A stretch of DNA of 64,000 nt from the NCBI RefSeq assembly GCF_030272615.1, contig NC_081411.1:40043140-40107139 (forward strand). Reading direction: 5' to 3'. Shown here one piece after another: positions 1-10,846 of this stretch (its first letter is position 1; each line of letters starts with the position of its first letter). The notes below the pieces were generated by a model, which was not told the origin of the DNA, did no database searches, and saw only the letters and a program-made list of their open reading frames with translations. Source of the stretch: Cryptomeria japonica (Eukaryota; Streptophyta; Pinopsida; Cupressales; Cupressaceae). Made by a program: the position numbers and the translations under genes.

Positions 1-1
1 C

Positions 2-233
2 AAATTCATTATTACCACCACCAAATACTTCACAACGTGGATCAAAGTTGTTCTACTTACCCAAGTCACCGAAAAGAAGATCGCCTCATTCATCCTTAAT
101 TACATCATCTGCTGGTATGGTGTACCCATATCCACCATCATAGATAATAGGATTTCTTTCAAAAATAAGGATGTCCGTGAGCTCTATGAGAAGTTTCACA
201 TCCAACACTGCTTTTACTCTCTCTATTACCCAT
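2..233 (+). pseudogene. gypsy-1 integrase core, first half (Ty3/gypsy, Tat-like), interrupted
   Basis: This open segment reads as the catalytic core of a Ty3/gypsy integrase, the enzyme that inserts element cDNA into the host chromosome. It starts with a KFIITTTKYF-type stretch and contains the region of the second catalytic Asp (read as IIDN, where the family usually has TDN-G), followed by the conserved YYP. The frame stops dead at 233, where a solo LTR begins. The remaining integrase, including the catalytic Glu, resumes at 9910 with the next residues Q-G-N. The 5' part of the element lies outside the window. A homologous uninterrupted copy is at 43387-44200. Assignment to Tat/Ogre rests on the downstream SLVYGTEA motif and is a family-level inference. 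Confidence 0.85.
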
Positions 234-2177
234 TGTTGGCATTATGTTGTCATTGATGTCAACCGGTATGGAATGACCACCAGTAGAAGAGATGTATGTG
301 AAACATTGTGATGAAGGAGTACAGGATGTGATAGCTTGGATATCACCTTGTGTTGTTGAGCACTGGTAAAGGTAAGGAAGATGACCTTAGAGGCCATTAG
401 TACACAAGTTAGTGCCTAACTTGTGTGATGAGATGGAGAAGTGTTGTGAGCGGTTGCTTGTGATGAAGAGGCAAAATGTTATCTGAATCACTTCAACACT
501 AGAAGAGAAGAATGAACTAGTATACTATGAGGTTGTAGAATAGTAGGACTCATGAGAAGAAATGACTGACACTATGTGTGATCACATCCACCAAGTCAGT
601 AGGGCTTATCTTCTATATGCATTGAGTGCATTATAGTTTGAAGAGATAAGAGTGAAGAGGTAAAGGCAAGCACCTGAAGGATCACACCGGATCTACGGGT
701 AAATTGAAGGAATGCCCTAAGTGCATAAGATTATGATTATGCACTAAACTGTAAAAAAAAGGCATGATTAAGATGCCTATACATAGGAAGTGTGAAGTGT
801 TTCTCACCTTGACAAATTGGTAGAGGAAGGAACATCTTTGATGAGGAAGAAAGGCTGAGTAGATGTAAATATAGGAATCTAACCTTTGTGAAAGAAGATA
901 GGAGTCTTGTGAAGGTTGATGACATGATGTCATCAAGAGTGGTAACCAATATATGAGTTCATTGGTTATATAAGTAAGGTTTCGTTGTAGAAGATTTCCC
1001 ATTTATGGGAATGAGTATACTTTAGATTTACCAGTCTGAAGACTGGTTTGTGTGTTCCATTGACATGTCAAGATGAGAGCAGATATGATAAGGTAACTGG
1101 TAGAATGGTTGAAACCGGAAGGGTTAGCAAACTGGAAGAAGTAAGGAACCGGTAGGGTGGTTGATCAGTTATCCTACTTGGATCGACTTGAAGTGCCAAG
1201 CTGGTAGATAGTCGACATGGAGACAACATGGAAAACCCACGTTTGGATAAAGATAGAATGCACATCGACAGGGTTGTTGTAAGGTTGGTCAGCTTTAATG
1301 AAAGGTCACCCAAATTAAGGGACATGTCATAGATTTATTGAAGGGGTTTGAGGCTCGAGGTCTAGAAGACAACAACGAGCCAGCTAAGAGAAATTGAGAA
1401 GATTGAGGCGATGAAGGAAACAACCCAACATATCTTTAGTGATTGACCAAAGGATTAGCTATGAGGGTAAAAAGAAAGTCGCTAGAAAAGAAAGGCATGA
1501 TCGAGGAGATGTGACTATAGCAAAGATGTGTATTCAGATGTCAGAAAGATTACATCATGCAAGATCTAATTGGATTTTATTTGCCTCAAGGATGGTGAGG
1601 AAACCCTAACCATCTGGATTTTGAATTAGCTTTTGGCGGGAAATCTAGGCTATAATTAAAGAGGCCAAAGATATTGTTTGCTACCGCTAAAGAGGTGAAT
1701 ATTGTGTTGTTGCAAAGTGGAAGACTTTTGCAAATAAGAACAAGATCAGCCAAGTTCTCAATGTGCATCTAAGAGGAGAGTGGGAAGAGAGTGAACCTGG
1801 TTAAAGCTTTCAACAGGTTGGAGAGAAGAACTAATAGTTCTTACACCAGTAGAGTGTGATATCGGTGGTGTGTAGAGAGTGAGGTGTAGATTCAGCAGAG
1901 AAGCAATAGGTGCAGAGTAGGAAGAAGAGTGAGTCGGTAAAGGAGAGAAGGTACTTCACCGACAAAGTAAGACATTTGATAAGGTTGCAAGATTCACTTG
2001 TAATATGATAACAACTTATGTATTTGAAGTTTACATTGTGAATACTGAGTTGTAGCTCGGTGCAGACATTGGTGCTCCTTTGGGTTGTAGCCCATAAATC
2101 TGATATGGGTTGTATCTCCTTGGGTTGGTGCCCTAACCTTTCGTAACTATGTTTTATTGTGGGGATGGTGATAGATC
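234..2177 (+). repeat. Solo copia-type LTR, first part (split by copia-1)
   Basis: The segment begins TGTTGGCATTATG right after gypsy-1 integrase codons, and its other end (9691-9909) finishes ...GTATAACA right before those codons resume. The two parts together make about 2.16 kb with no coding content. The start carries the TTGTCATTGATGTCAA motif (247-262) found near the start of every copia LTR here, and the far end has the C-rich motif typical of their 3' ends. Candidate target duplications are CCCAT on the left and GCCAC on the right, each one change from CCCAC. The simplest reading is a solo LTR left by LTR-LTR recombination. Short open frames inside it have no coding support. Confidence 0.72.
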
Positions 2178-3595
2178 TGATACTAAATGTTTAGTACAGA
2201 TGTCAAGCTAACAAGATGAGAGGGGGGGTGAATCATACAAACTTAATCTTCAATATATTCAACAGATTCAACCTCGGTAACCTTATCAGAAAAACTGTAA
2301 AGTATGCAAACTCATAAACAGATAAGATCAAAAAACATATAACACCAAATTTAACGTGGAAATCCAAATAGGGAAAAACCATTGTGGGATTTCGGACCCA
2401 CTAAGAAATATACTCTTCTAGAGTATGCTCGGTTAAAAGAAAATCTTGTCAAAGATTACAAACACATTGCTAGATGTCACCTGGTTAAGGGATTTCCCTC
2501 AGATTTGTTAGGATCTTCACCTTGTTAGAGGTGACCTTGTAAAAGGATTTCAAACACTCAATCAGAATGTCACCTTGCTAGAGGATTTACAAAAATCTAT
2601 CTGCAACTTCACATCTAAAATGCTAAAGCAGATTCTTATTTTCTCAATACAATCTAGTCATAGGACTTATCTTGTCCTTCTGCTGGGCTCTATACTCTAT
2701 TATCAAAATAGGTTTTCAAGCTTCAGTGCTTAGTAATCACTATGTAGCATCCATGTGCTTACACTTGCCCACATACATTGTTTATCGATAGTTCCTTATT
2801 TATAAACAATTTGCCAACCGCTTAATCTCCTTGATCACATTTCCCATGATCAATCATAGCCATCACATCTTCAAACTTGACCAGATTCAATGCATCCTTT
2901 GATCTAAAAACATTTTACCCCACCTTGGAACTTGTGCTAGGGTATTGTGGTTCAATCTGAGCTGTAGATCTTCCTATCGATCTTTCATTGCCATAGATCC
3001 TTAACAACCTTTATAAATGTTGTAACAATCATTTAATCATAACCAGCTCATCAGCTTCCTTCATTAAATAATGCTTTTATTCATTCAATGCATTCTGTTA
3101 TTACTCTGTTGCAACTTGGTAAATACTAAACTTCACTCAGTAGACATTCTGCCTTCATTAACCGATAGCGATAACCTTAGGGTTTATCGACTAGGTTCTT
3201 TAGGGTTTATCGACTAGGTTCTTTGCTCGGTAACATAGTATAGTATTAACCTTACAAACAATAGCATATGTAGGATATCAAAAAACAATCTAAACATCAT
3301 GATCTCATCATTGTCTAACTCGGTAATAGTTGCCCATTGAATAACTTATTCCTCTCTTTATTCATCACATTCTTTCTATGTCTTTTACTGACATCTTAAC
3401 TCTCTTCAAGATGTACTTCTTAAGATATGGCAACATCATACTGAATCAGAAAATCAATTTCTTGACATCAACGACAAAATAATAATATTAAGACAGTAAA
3501 CATCCTTAATTAGTTATATCCATAATCATCAACAACCTTCTCAATATCCTTATTGAAATGCCAATAATCTCTCATTGTCTATTATAATGCCAACA
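2178..3595 (-). repeat. copia-1 3' LTR
   Basis: On the plus strand it starts TGATACTAAATG and ends GCCAACA, so on the element strand it is TGTTGG...ATCA. It matches 8212-9690 along its length. A TATA-like box (TATAAATAAG on the minus strand) is at 2795-2804. The direct copy TAGGTTCTTTAGGGTTTATCGAC near 3180-3225 is a short local duplication not seen in the other LTR. Confidence 0.88.
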
Positions 3596-3607
3596 ATCTC
3601 CCCCTTT
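3596..3607 (-). other. copia-1 polypurine tract
   Basis: On the element strand this reads AAAGGGGGAGAT directly before the 3' LTR start TGTTGG. It is the expected plus-strand DNA primer site. A second purine-rich copy (AAAGGGGGAGAA) lies near 3720-3733 upstream. Confidence 0.85.
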
Positions 3608-3956
3608 GGCATTGATGGCAAAACCAATTGATTTGAGCTAAATGATTTGGATTCAGATTGTTGTGAGATTCTGAAATGTTCTCCTCCTGTCATCATATTT
3701 CTCCCCTTTTCTGCAGTCTTCTCCCCCTTTGACAACAATGCCAAAAAGTAAAGAACTAAAACATGATTTCTTCTGCTAAGAAGTGAATTCCTTGTTGTTA
3801 TGTGTCAACTCATTCTCAGTTAGAGCATTTTGTCTTCAATTCCTATTCCCTATATTGTTTCACACCTTTAGAAAACCTCCTAAAGTGTGTAAATTAGCAT
3901 CAACTCATAAAAGATATTTTGTAGAGTCATCGAATTGATCCTTTCATCAAATTCGG

Positions 3957-4850
3957 TCAGTGAATGGAAGATAGGGGTAGGACCCCTAACTGACTTCTGA
4001 GATACTCAAAAGTGTCCCTTGGCAGTGGCTTGGTGAAGATATCTTCTATTTGTTCCTTTGTGCTAACATACTCCAACACCACTGTCTTCTCTTGAACTTC
4101 TTCTCTAAGATAATGATACTTGATAGAGATGTGCTTTGTCTTAGAGTGCATAACAGGATTCTTTGAAATGTTAATGGCACTAGTATTGTCACAGAATATA
4201 GTTACTAGCTCTATAACTTTCTCATTTATACCTTCCAACAGTTGTTTGATCCATGCTATATTGGTACAATTCAATGCCGCAGCAACATATTCAGCTTCTG
4301 TTGTTGACTGTGAAACACATCATTGTTTCTTGCTAAGCCAACTTACTAGTCTTTCTCCTAAAAAGAAAGCTCCTCCACTTGTGCTTTTCCTGTCATCAAT
4401 GTTGCCTACCCAATCAACATCAGTATAAACTTTTAAATCAAAAACATTTCCTTTCTGATATACTAAGCCATAATCTTCAGTGCCTTTCAAGTATCTAAAA
4501 ATTCTCTTGATTGTTGTCATGTGTGTTTCCTTGGGATCTGCAGAAAATCTTGCAACTAAACCTACTGCATGTGCTATATCTGGCCTGTTGTGAACAACAT
4601 ATTGCAACTTTCCAATCATAGATCGGTAAAGTGTCTCATCAACAGATGCAGATTCATCATTCTTTGATAGTTTATAGTTGGTAGTCATAGGAGTACTTAC
4701 TGGTTTTGAATCCTCCATTCCAAATTTTTTCAAGATTTCCTTTATGTACTTGGATTGAGTAATGAAAATCTCATCTTTCATTTGCAGTATCTGTAAACCT
4801 ATAAAATACTTTATCTCACTGATTAATGACATCTCAAATTTGTTTCTCAT
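3957..4850 (-). pseudogene. copia-1 RNase H domain and end of RT
   Basis: Two same-frame blocks (3957-4274 and 4320-4850) encode the end of the RT connection and the RNase H domain, which removes the RNA template during reverse transcription. Recognisable motifs are the RYLKGT region, DRKSTSGGAFFLG, SKKQ, the EAEY segment and CDNTSAINISKNP, followed by TKHISIKYHYLRE. The C-terminus is complete and ends with a TGA at 3957. An in-frame TGA at 4320-4322 lies between SKKQ and the next conserved Cys. A CGA codon changed by a single CpG transition could explain it. No frameshift is needed to join the blocks. Confidence 0.85.
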
Positions 4851-5651
4851 TTCATTTCCAAAGTTCTTGCATATAGAGTCATTCCCACAAAAGATAATAT
4901 CATCAACAAATATGGCTCAGATCAGTATTCCATTTTCATCGTTCTTCATGTACATGTTACTGTTTTCACTTGTCCTTATAAAACCAATCTTGATTAAATA
5001 AGAGTGCAATCTTTCATACCATGCTCTAGGTGCTTGTTTCAAACCATATAAAGCTTTGTTCAATTTACATACCTGATCATTATTCTTTCCTTCAACAAAT
5101 CCTTCAGGTTGTTCAATAAAAACTTCTTCTTCTAATATACCATTCAGAAATGCAGATTTGACATCGATTTGATATACCTTGAAATTTTTGTAAGCAACAT
5201 ATGCCAACAATGTTCTTACTCCTTCAAGTCTTGCCACAGGTGCAAAAGTCTCACCATAATCAATTCATTCTTCTTGGGCATAACCTTTGCAAACTAGTCT
5301 TTCTTTATTTCTAATTACCTCACCTTTTTCATTCAGCTTGTTTCTGAAAATCCACTTTGTACCGATTACATTTTTGTCCTTCAGTCTTGGGACCAGTGTC
5401 CATGTGTCATTCTTCTTGATTTGATCAATCTCTTCTGTCAGAGAATTTATCCAATCTTCACTATTAAATTCCTCTTTCACTATCCTCGGTTCAAATTTAG
5501 ATATCAGACATGTGTTTTGTCTCAGTTTGTTCCTTGTTATCACTGGATCATTCTTATCTCCTATAATCTGATTAGATGCATGATTTCTTCTGACATACTT
5601 GGCTAATATAGGCTCAGTAGATTCTGTATGATCTTCTTCATCACTCAGTAA
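4851..5651 (-). pseudogene. copia-1 reverse transcriptase
   Basis: This is the copia reverse transcriptase, covering the N-terminal EDWINSL...[21 protein letters not shown] region, the [14 protein letters not shown] segment and the catalytic FVDDIIF. The two catalytic Asp codons are at 4899-4904 and intact. In-frame TGA codons at 4917-4919 (just before the catalytic motif) and 5265-5267 interrupt it, and the segment shares one frame with integrase and RNase H. It would copy element RNA into cDNA in virus-like particles if translated whole. Confidence 0.87.
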
Positions 5652-6788
5652 CTAGATATTCTCTTCATTTCCTTCACCAGTCTTCTCAGTAGGACTTCTC
5701 AGTTGAACATAGACAAATCCTTCATAATCTTCTGGTTCTTTGGAGTTTCCTTCATCATTTCTTTCTGCAAATTTATCAATTTTCACATTTGCACTTTCTA
5801 CTATTTTGCTAGATGATTTGATCAGACATTTAAATGCTTTACTTCTAGAAGAATAACCAAGAAATGTTCCTTCTTCACTTTTATGATCAAACTTTCCATT
5901 TCTATCATGTTTGTGTACATAGCATCTACTTCCAAAGATTTTGAAGTAACTTACATTAGGTTTCTTGTCATACCAGATTTCATATGGTGTCTTCAAAGTT
6001 CCTTTCTTTAGTTGTACTCGGTTCAGGGTGTAAACTATTGTGCTTATTGCTTCTCTCCGAAATGTTTGTGGCACTTTCTTTTCAATCATCAGGGTTCTGG
6101 CACAATCCACAATAGATCTATTTCTTCTCTCAGCAATTCCATTTTGTTGTGGAGTTCTCGGTGCAGAGACTTGTCTTTTTATACCATGATCATTGCAGTA
6201 TAAGTTAAACTCATCAGATGTGAACTCTCCTCCTCTATCTGATCTAAGACATTTCAGTTGTCTTCTTGTTTCATTTTCAACTCTTGCCTTGTACCATTTA
6301 AACATTTGAAAAGCTTCTGATTTTTCTTTTAAAAACATAACTGACATCATCCTTGAATAATCATCCACAAATAATATGAAATATTTATCACCATAATAAC
6401 TCTGAACTTTCATAGGACCACAAAGATCAGTATGCACAAGATCTAAAATTCCCTTAGAAGTGTAGGACTTACTTGATAAGCTTGATCTTGTCATCTTTCC
6501 CATTTGGCATCCTCAGCACATAGCATTCTTAGGTTTTTCAAGACTTAGTAGACCTCTTACTCGGTGCTTCTTACTTATTTTGATCAGATTATCAAAATTT
6601 ACATGACAAAACCTTTTATGCCATAAACAGGCATCATCTATCTTTTCATATAGACACTTATTCTGAGTTGAGTCAAGGTTAAATGTGTTACCTTTTGTTT
6701 GTGTCCCAATAGCAGCTAACTTTCCATGCTTGTCATGAACTTTGACAATTCCTTTCTAAAATTCTATTTGGTATCCTGTATTGTTTAG
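5652..6788 (-). pseudogene. copia-1 GAG-pre-integrase and integrase
   Basis: The segment covers the integrase zinc-binding end (C-x2-C ahead of QMGKM), the catalytic core (D at 6426-6428 in HTDLCGP, D at 6237-6239 in LRSDRGGEF, E at 6129-6131 in NGIAERRN) and the C-terminal region ending before TAG 5652-5654. All three acidic residues are present. In-frame stops are TGA 6513-6515 between the two zinc-finger cysteines and TAG at 6756-6758 and 6789-6791. The largest unbroken block is 5652-6503 (283 residues). Confidence 0.88.
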
Positions 6789-8149
6789 CTATTCTACACT
6801 CAACAAATTATATTTCAAACCTTCAACCCAATAAACATCATTACATTTAGCATTGTCAAGAAGTGTTATGGATCCTTTACCTTTTATCGGACATGGTGCA
6901 TCATTACCAAATCTTACATAGCCTCCATCATAATCTTCTAATATAACAAACTTGTGTTTATCACCTGTCATGTGATGTGAGCATCCACTATCTATGATCC
7001 AAGAATCATTTTTACTTATGTGAGGTACTAGGGCTTTTTCTTCATACCTTTCTTCATCTGATCCATCTTTGATAGCCACATAAACTACTTCCTCTGTATC
7101 AGTTTCATCAGATTTATCATCATTAGATTCCTCATCGGCTATTAGGCATGACTTTTTATCTCTTCTTCTGAAGTCTCGGTGTCCTCTGTAATGATTATCT
7201 TTTTGTCTGTCATCTCGGTAATCTCTCTTTTCACTAGATTCTTTGTCAGGACAATTAGAAGCCATATGTCCTACCTTATCACAATTGAAACATTTCAAAG
7301 GTAGTTTTCCTTTATACTTACCTTTGCCTCTTGGTGACCTTCTGGCTAATAGTGCTTCAAACTCTTCTTGCTTCTTGATTTCCTCATATAGTTTGTGCAC
7401 TTTTTCCATGTTCTTGTGAAATCTCTCACTTGCTCCACTGTGATCCCCTTCAGAATACTTATACTTTCTATCATTGTAATCATCAGATTCATCAAGATGA
7501 AAAGAACTAAATGCAGACTCAACTTTATTTACCAATGACCCACCGTTATCAAAGTTACTTAACTCAAATGCATGTAGCTTACCAATAGTAGCATCTAAAG
7601 AAATAGGCATATTGGGTACAGACCTCAATTCATTGATTGTAGAGACTCTGATTGCATAAGCTGGTAGAAGGGTTCTCAATAACTTACTTGTTATATCCTT
7701 TTATGCAATAGTTCCACCTGTTCCTTTGATTTGATTGATAATCTCCTTTAACCTTGTACTGTACTAGGTTATGTTCTTACCTTCATTCATCCTCATAGAT
7801 TCAAGTTGTCCTCTTAGACTATCCACTTTTTCTCTTTGAACATGTTCATATTCACCATACACAGATATGAGCTTATCCAACATTGCCTTTGCATCATTGC
7901 AGCCTTCTAGAGTATTAAACTCTGAGTCGGTTAATGCAGATATTTCAATTATTGTTTGGATATGTTCTTGTTTTGCCTTTATCTCTTCCATTGTTAATGG
8001 ATAGGTGCTAGGTGTGATGAAATCATTCTCCGGATAATATACAACATATTATCCAATTCCTGATAGGTGCAGCTTCATCATTTTCTGCCATGTAGAGAAA
8101 CTTGACTTGTTCAGCTTCGATGCATCCCTCTTGTACATCTTTGGATCTT
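6789..8149 (-). pseudogene. copia-1 gag and protease
   Basis: Gag packages element RNA in particles and protease cleaves the polyprotein. The N-terminal gag starts around 8149 (MYKRDASKLN then a STWQ-MM segment) and continues through the UBN2-like helical region to a CCHC knuckle at 7251-7292 (C-x2-C-x4-H-x4-C). A Ser/Asp/Glu-rich linker follows, then the protease motif DSGCSHHMTGD (DSG 6984-6992). Stops are TAA 8049-8051, TAG 7764-7766 and TAA 7701-7703, all in the same frame. The true first Met is uncertain. Confidence 0.82.
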
Positions 8150-8188
8150 TGCCTCAAGTAATTTTACAATTTTCTTCTAGATTCTAAA

Positions 8189-8200
8189 GCTCTGATACCA
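8189..8200 (-). other. copia-1 primer binding site (initiator tRNA-Met)
   Basis: On the element strand this reads TGGTATCAGAGC, the plant copia primer site complementary to the 3' end of initiator tRNA-Met. Unusually, 11 bases separate it from the LTR edge at 8212. In copia-2 to copia-5 the gap is 2 bases. Confidence 0.88.
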
Positions 8201-8211
8201 ATTCATAGTTA

Positions 8212-9690
8212 TGATACTAAATGTTTAGTACAGATGCCAAGCTAACAAGATGAGAGGGGGGGGGTGAATCATACAAACTTAATCTTCAATATAATCAATA
8301 GATTCAACCTCGATAACCTTATCAGAAAAACTATAAAGTATGCAAACTCATAAGGAGATAAGATCACAAAACATATAACACCAGATTTAACGTGGAAACC
8401 CAAATAGGGAAAAACCACTATGGGATTTTGGACCCACTAAGAAATATACTCTTCTAGAGTATGCTTGGTTAAAAGTAAATCCTGTTAAAGATTACAAACA
8501 CATTGCTAGATGTGACTCGGTTAAGGGATTTTCCTAAGATCTATTAGGATCTTCAACTTGTTAGAGGTGACCTTGTAAAAGAATTTCAAACACTCAATCA
8601 GAATGTCACCTTGCTAGAGGATTTACAAATAAGACTATTAAGTCCACTCGGTTAAGAGATTTTCTGTCACTTCACAAAATAACAGTAATAAAAATCTATC
8701 TGCAACTTCACATCTTAAATGCTGAAGCAGATTCTTATTTTCTCAATACAATCTAGTCATAGGACTTATTTTGTCCTTCTACTGGGCTCTATACTCTATT
8801 ATCAAAATAGGTCTTCAAGCTTCAGTGCTCGGTAATCACTATATAGCATCTTTGTGCTTACACTTGCCTGCATACATTGTTTATCAACAGTTCCTTATTT
8901 ATAAACAATCTGCCAACCGCTTAATCTCCTTGATCACATTTCCCATGATCAATCATAGCCATTAGATCTTCAAACTTGACTAGGTTCAATGTATCCTTTG
9001 ATCTGAAAACGTTTTACCCCACCTTGGAACTTGCATACATTTCTTGGAACTTGTGCTAGGGTATTGCGGTTCAATCTGAGCTGTAGATCTTCCTGTCGAT
9101 ATTTCATTGCCATAGATCCTTAACAACCTTTTTGCACGTTGTAACAATCATTTAACCATAACCAACTCATCAGCTTCCTTCATTAAATAATTCTTTTATT
9201 CATTCAATGCATTTTGTTATTACTCGGTTGCAACTCAGTAAATACTAAACTTCACTTGGTAGACATTCCGCCTTCATTAACCGATAGCGATAACCTTAGG
9301 GTTTACCGACTAGGTTATTTTCTTGGTAACATAGTATAGTATTAACCTTACAAACAATAGCATATGTAGGATATCAAAAAACAATCTAAACATCATGATC
9401 TCATCATTGTCTAACTCGATAATAGTTGCCCATTGAATAACTTATTCCTCTCTTTATTCATCACATTCTTTCTGTGTCTTTTACCGACATCTTAACTCTC
9501 TTCAATAATACTTCTTAAGATATGGCAACATCATACTAAATCAGAAAATCAATTTCTTGACATCAATGACAAAATAATAATATTAAGACAGTAAACATCC
9601 TTAATCAGTTATATCCATAATCATCAACAACCTTCTCAATATCCTTATTGAAATACCAACAATCTCTCATTGTCTGTTATAATGCCAACT
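8212..9690 (-). repeat. copia-1 5' LTR (promoter LTR)
   Basis: This is the direct repeat of 2178-3595, carrying the same TATA-like box (TATAAATAAG on the minus strand, 8894-8903), which would drive element transcription leftward. It is about 60 bases longer than the 3' LTR because it holds an extra segment near 8625-8690. The outer end reads GCCAACT where the partner has GCCAACA. Confidence 0.86.
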
Positions 9691-9909
9691 GAGGTTTTTC
9701 CCATCTTGGGTTTTCCTTGTATATGTTGGTGTTATGTGATGTCTCCTTCTGTGTGTGTGTGTATTTGAGTGAGTCTTATTACTAACTGGTAAGTCTACAT
9801 TGTTATTGATTCACAAACCGGTGTTGCTCACAAAGGAGAGCTAAAAGGAAAAGTTTTGTGAACCACTAATTCACCCCCTCCCCCTCTCAGTGGTGCATTG
9901 TGTATAACA
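9691..9909 (+). repeat. Solo copia-type LTR, second part
   Basis: This is the remainder of the LTR begun at 234. It holds GGTTTTTCCC and TTGGGTTTTCC stretches, a (GT)n run near 9750-9762, the C-rich motif CACCCCCTCCCCCTCTCAG, and the terminal TAACA. Gypsy-1 integrase codons resume at 9910. Confidence 0.7.
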
Positions 9910-10500
9910 GCCACAAGGAAATAGTCAGGATGAAGCATCGAACAAGAACATATTGAGAATCCTCAAGAAGACAGTCAATGATGTCGATCGCGATTGGCAC
10001 ATTCAGTTAAATCCAACACTATGGGCATATCAAACTAGCATTCAAACCCCTACAATTGCAACTCCCTACTCACTGGTCTATGGCACAGAAGCCATCCTTC
10101 CTATTGAGGTCGAGATACCATCTCTACGGGTTTTCTTGCATAATTTGATAGATGATGAAGCATACTGAGTCTCTTATCTTCAAGACTTGGAACTACTTGA
10201 TGAAAGGCAACAAGCTACATACAACCACCTCAAAGCCTATCAGTAGTGCATGAGCGGAAGCTATAATCATCAGGTTAAACCTCATACATTTGAGGTAGGT
10301 GATCTTGTTCTCTGAGAGAATCCTCATAACCAACCAAACAAAGAACATCAGGTAAAATTTGAATCAAATTGGTTGGTTCCATATGTTATCACTGTTGTAT
10401 TTGGGTCCAGGGCATATTAGTTGGCTACTTCAAAAGGAGAATCACTAGCAGATCTGATCAACAACATGCACCTCAAACGGTTTCATAGATAAGTTGTATA
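9910..10500 (+). pseudogene. gypsy-1 integrase, second half
   Basis: This is the continuation of the integrase started at 2. It opens with Q-G-N and the catalytic Glu in a DEASNKN context, then ILKKTVND, the TPYSLVYGTEAILPIEVEIPSLRV segment typical of the Tat/Ogre branch, a DLELLDERRQ-like helix and a C-terminal FEVGDLVL / YQLATSKGE / MHLKRFH region. No chromodomain is visible. Stops after residue IDDEAY and in the C-terminal part show decay. The last clear homology is near 10490. Confidence 0.85.
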
Positions 10501-10846
10501 GAGTATCAGGATCCCATATATATCAGAAAGAACACCAAAAACATTCAGATAAATTTCTTGAAGAAAATACAAAAAAATCAAAATAGTAAAGAAAAATCAT
10601 GCATCCAAATGGTGAACAACCACTCTGGTGGCATCTTGGGTAAGTACGATGGTGAAAACTTGACAAACAAGTGCCACTCATAAAGGCTATAGCTCCATTG
10701 TCTTTCAGACTTGTTGTGCTCACATTCATTGCATCCATTCATCCACCAGTCAAACCATGGCTTGTTATTGATCTGCAATCAAGGATAGTACTTCATACGT
10801 CTTGCATCTCGCTTTTTCATAGTAATATCTAAATTGGGGGCAATGC
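10501..10846 (+). other. gypsy-1 3' untranslated region with candidate polypurine tract
   Basis: There is no coding content here. It contains CATCTTGGGTAAGTACGATGGTGAAAACTT, which has a clear counterpart in gypsy-2 at about 44380-44410, and ends near ATTGGGGGCAATGC (10835-10848), a plausible polypurine tract before the LTR. Confidence 0.5.

Larger units (their letters stand above)
2178..9690 (-). mobile_element. copia-1: complete, decayed Ty1/copia element
   Basis: Two long direct repeats (2178-3595 and 8212-9690) flank a 4.6 kb internal region carrying primer site, gag, protease, integrase, RT, RNase H and polypurine tract in the copia order on the minus strand. All recognisable coding blocks lie in one reading frame, so there is no net frameshift, but roughly ten nonsense codons break it. 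The protease DSG (6984-6992), RT VDD (Asp pair 4899-4904), CCHC knuckle (7251-7292) and integrase D,D,E (6426-6428, 6237-6239, 6129-6131) are all retained. It lies inside the solo LTR 234-9909. I could not find a matching target duplication (AGATC left, GAGGT right). Long LTRs and the RNase H sequence suggest a SIRE/Maximus-like lineage, which is inference. Confidence 0.9.

Noticed and set aside
682-1768. Several 60-106 codon open frames within the solo LTR
   Set aside because: The LTR is non-coding; the peptides are low complexity and overlap one another.
4120-4428. Plus-strand open frames lying opposite copia pol (also 28659-29092, 35329-35643, 36425-36679, 55335-55730)
   Set aside because: They are antisense shadows of conserved pol codons, with no independent coding signal.
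8189-8200. tRNA gene remnant
   Set aside because: Only the 12-base primer match is present; there is no tRNA body.
2173-9695. Target duplication for copia-1
   Set aside because: AGATC on the left and GAGGT on the right do not match under any shift I tried.
9745-9765. GT microsatellite
   Set aside because: Too short to annotate separately; part of the solo LTR.
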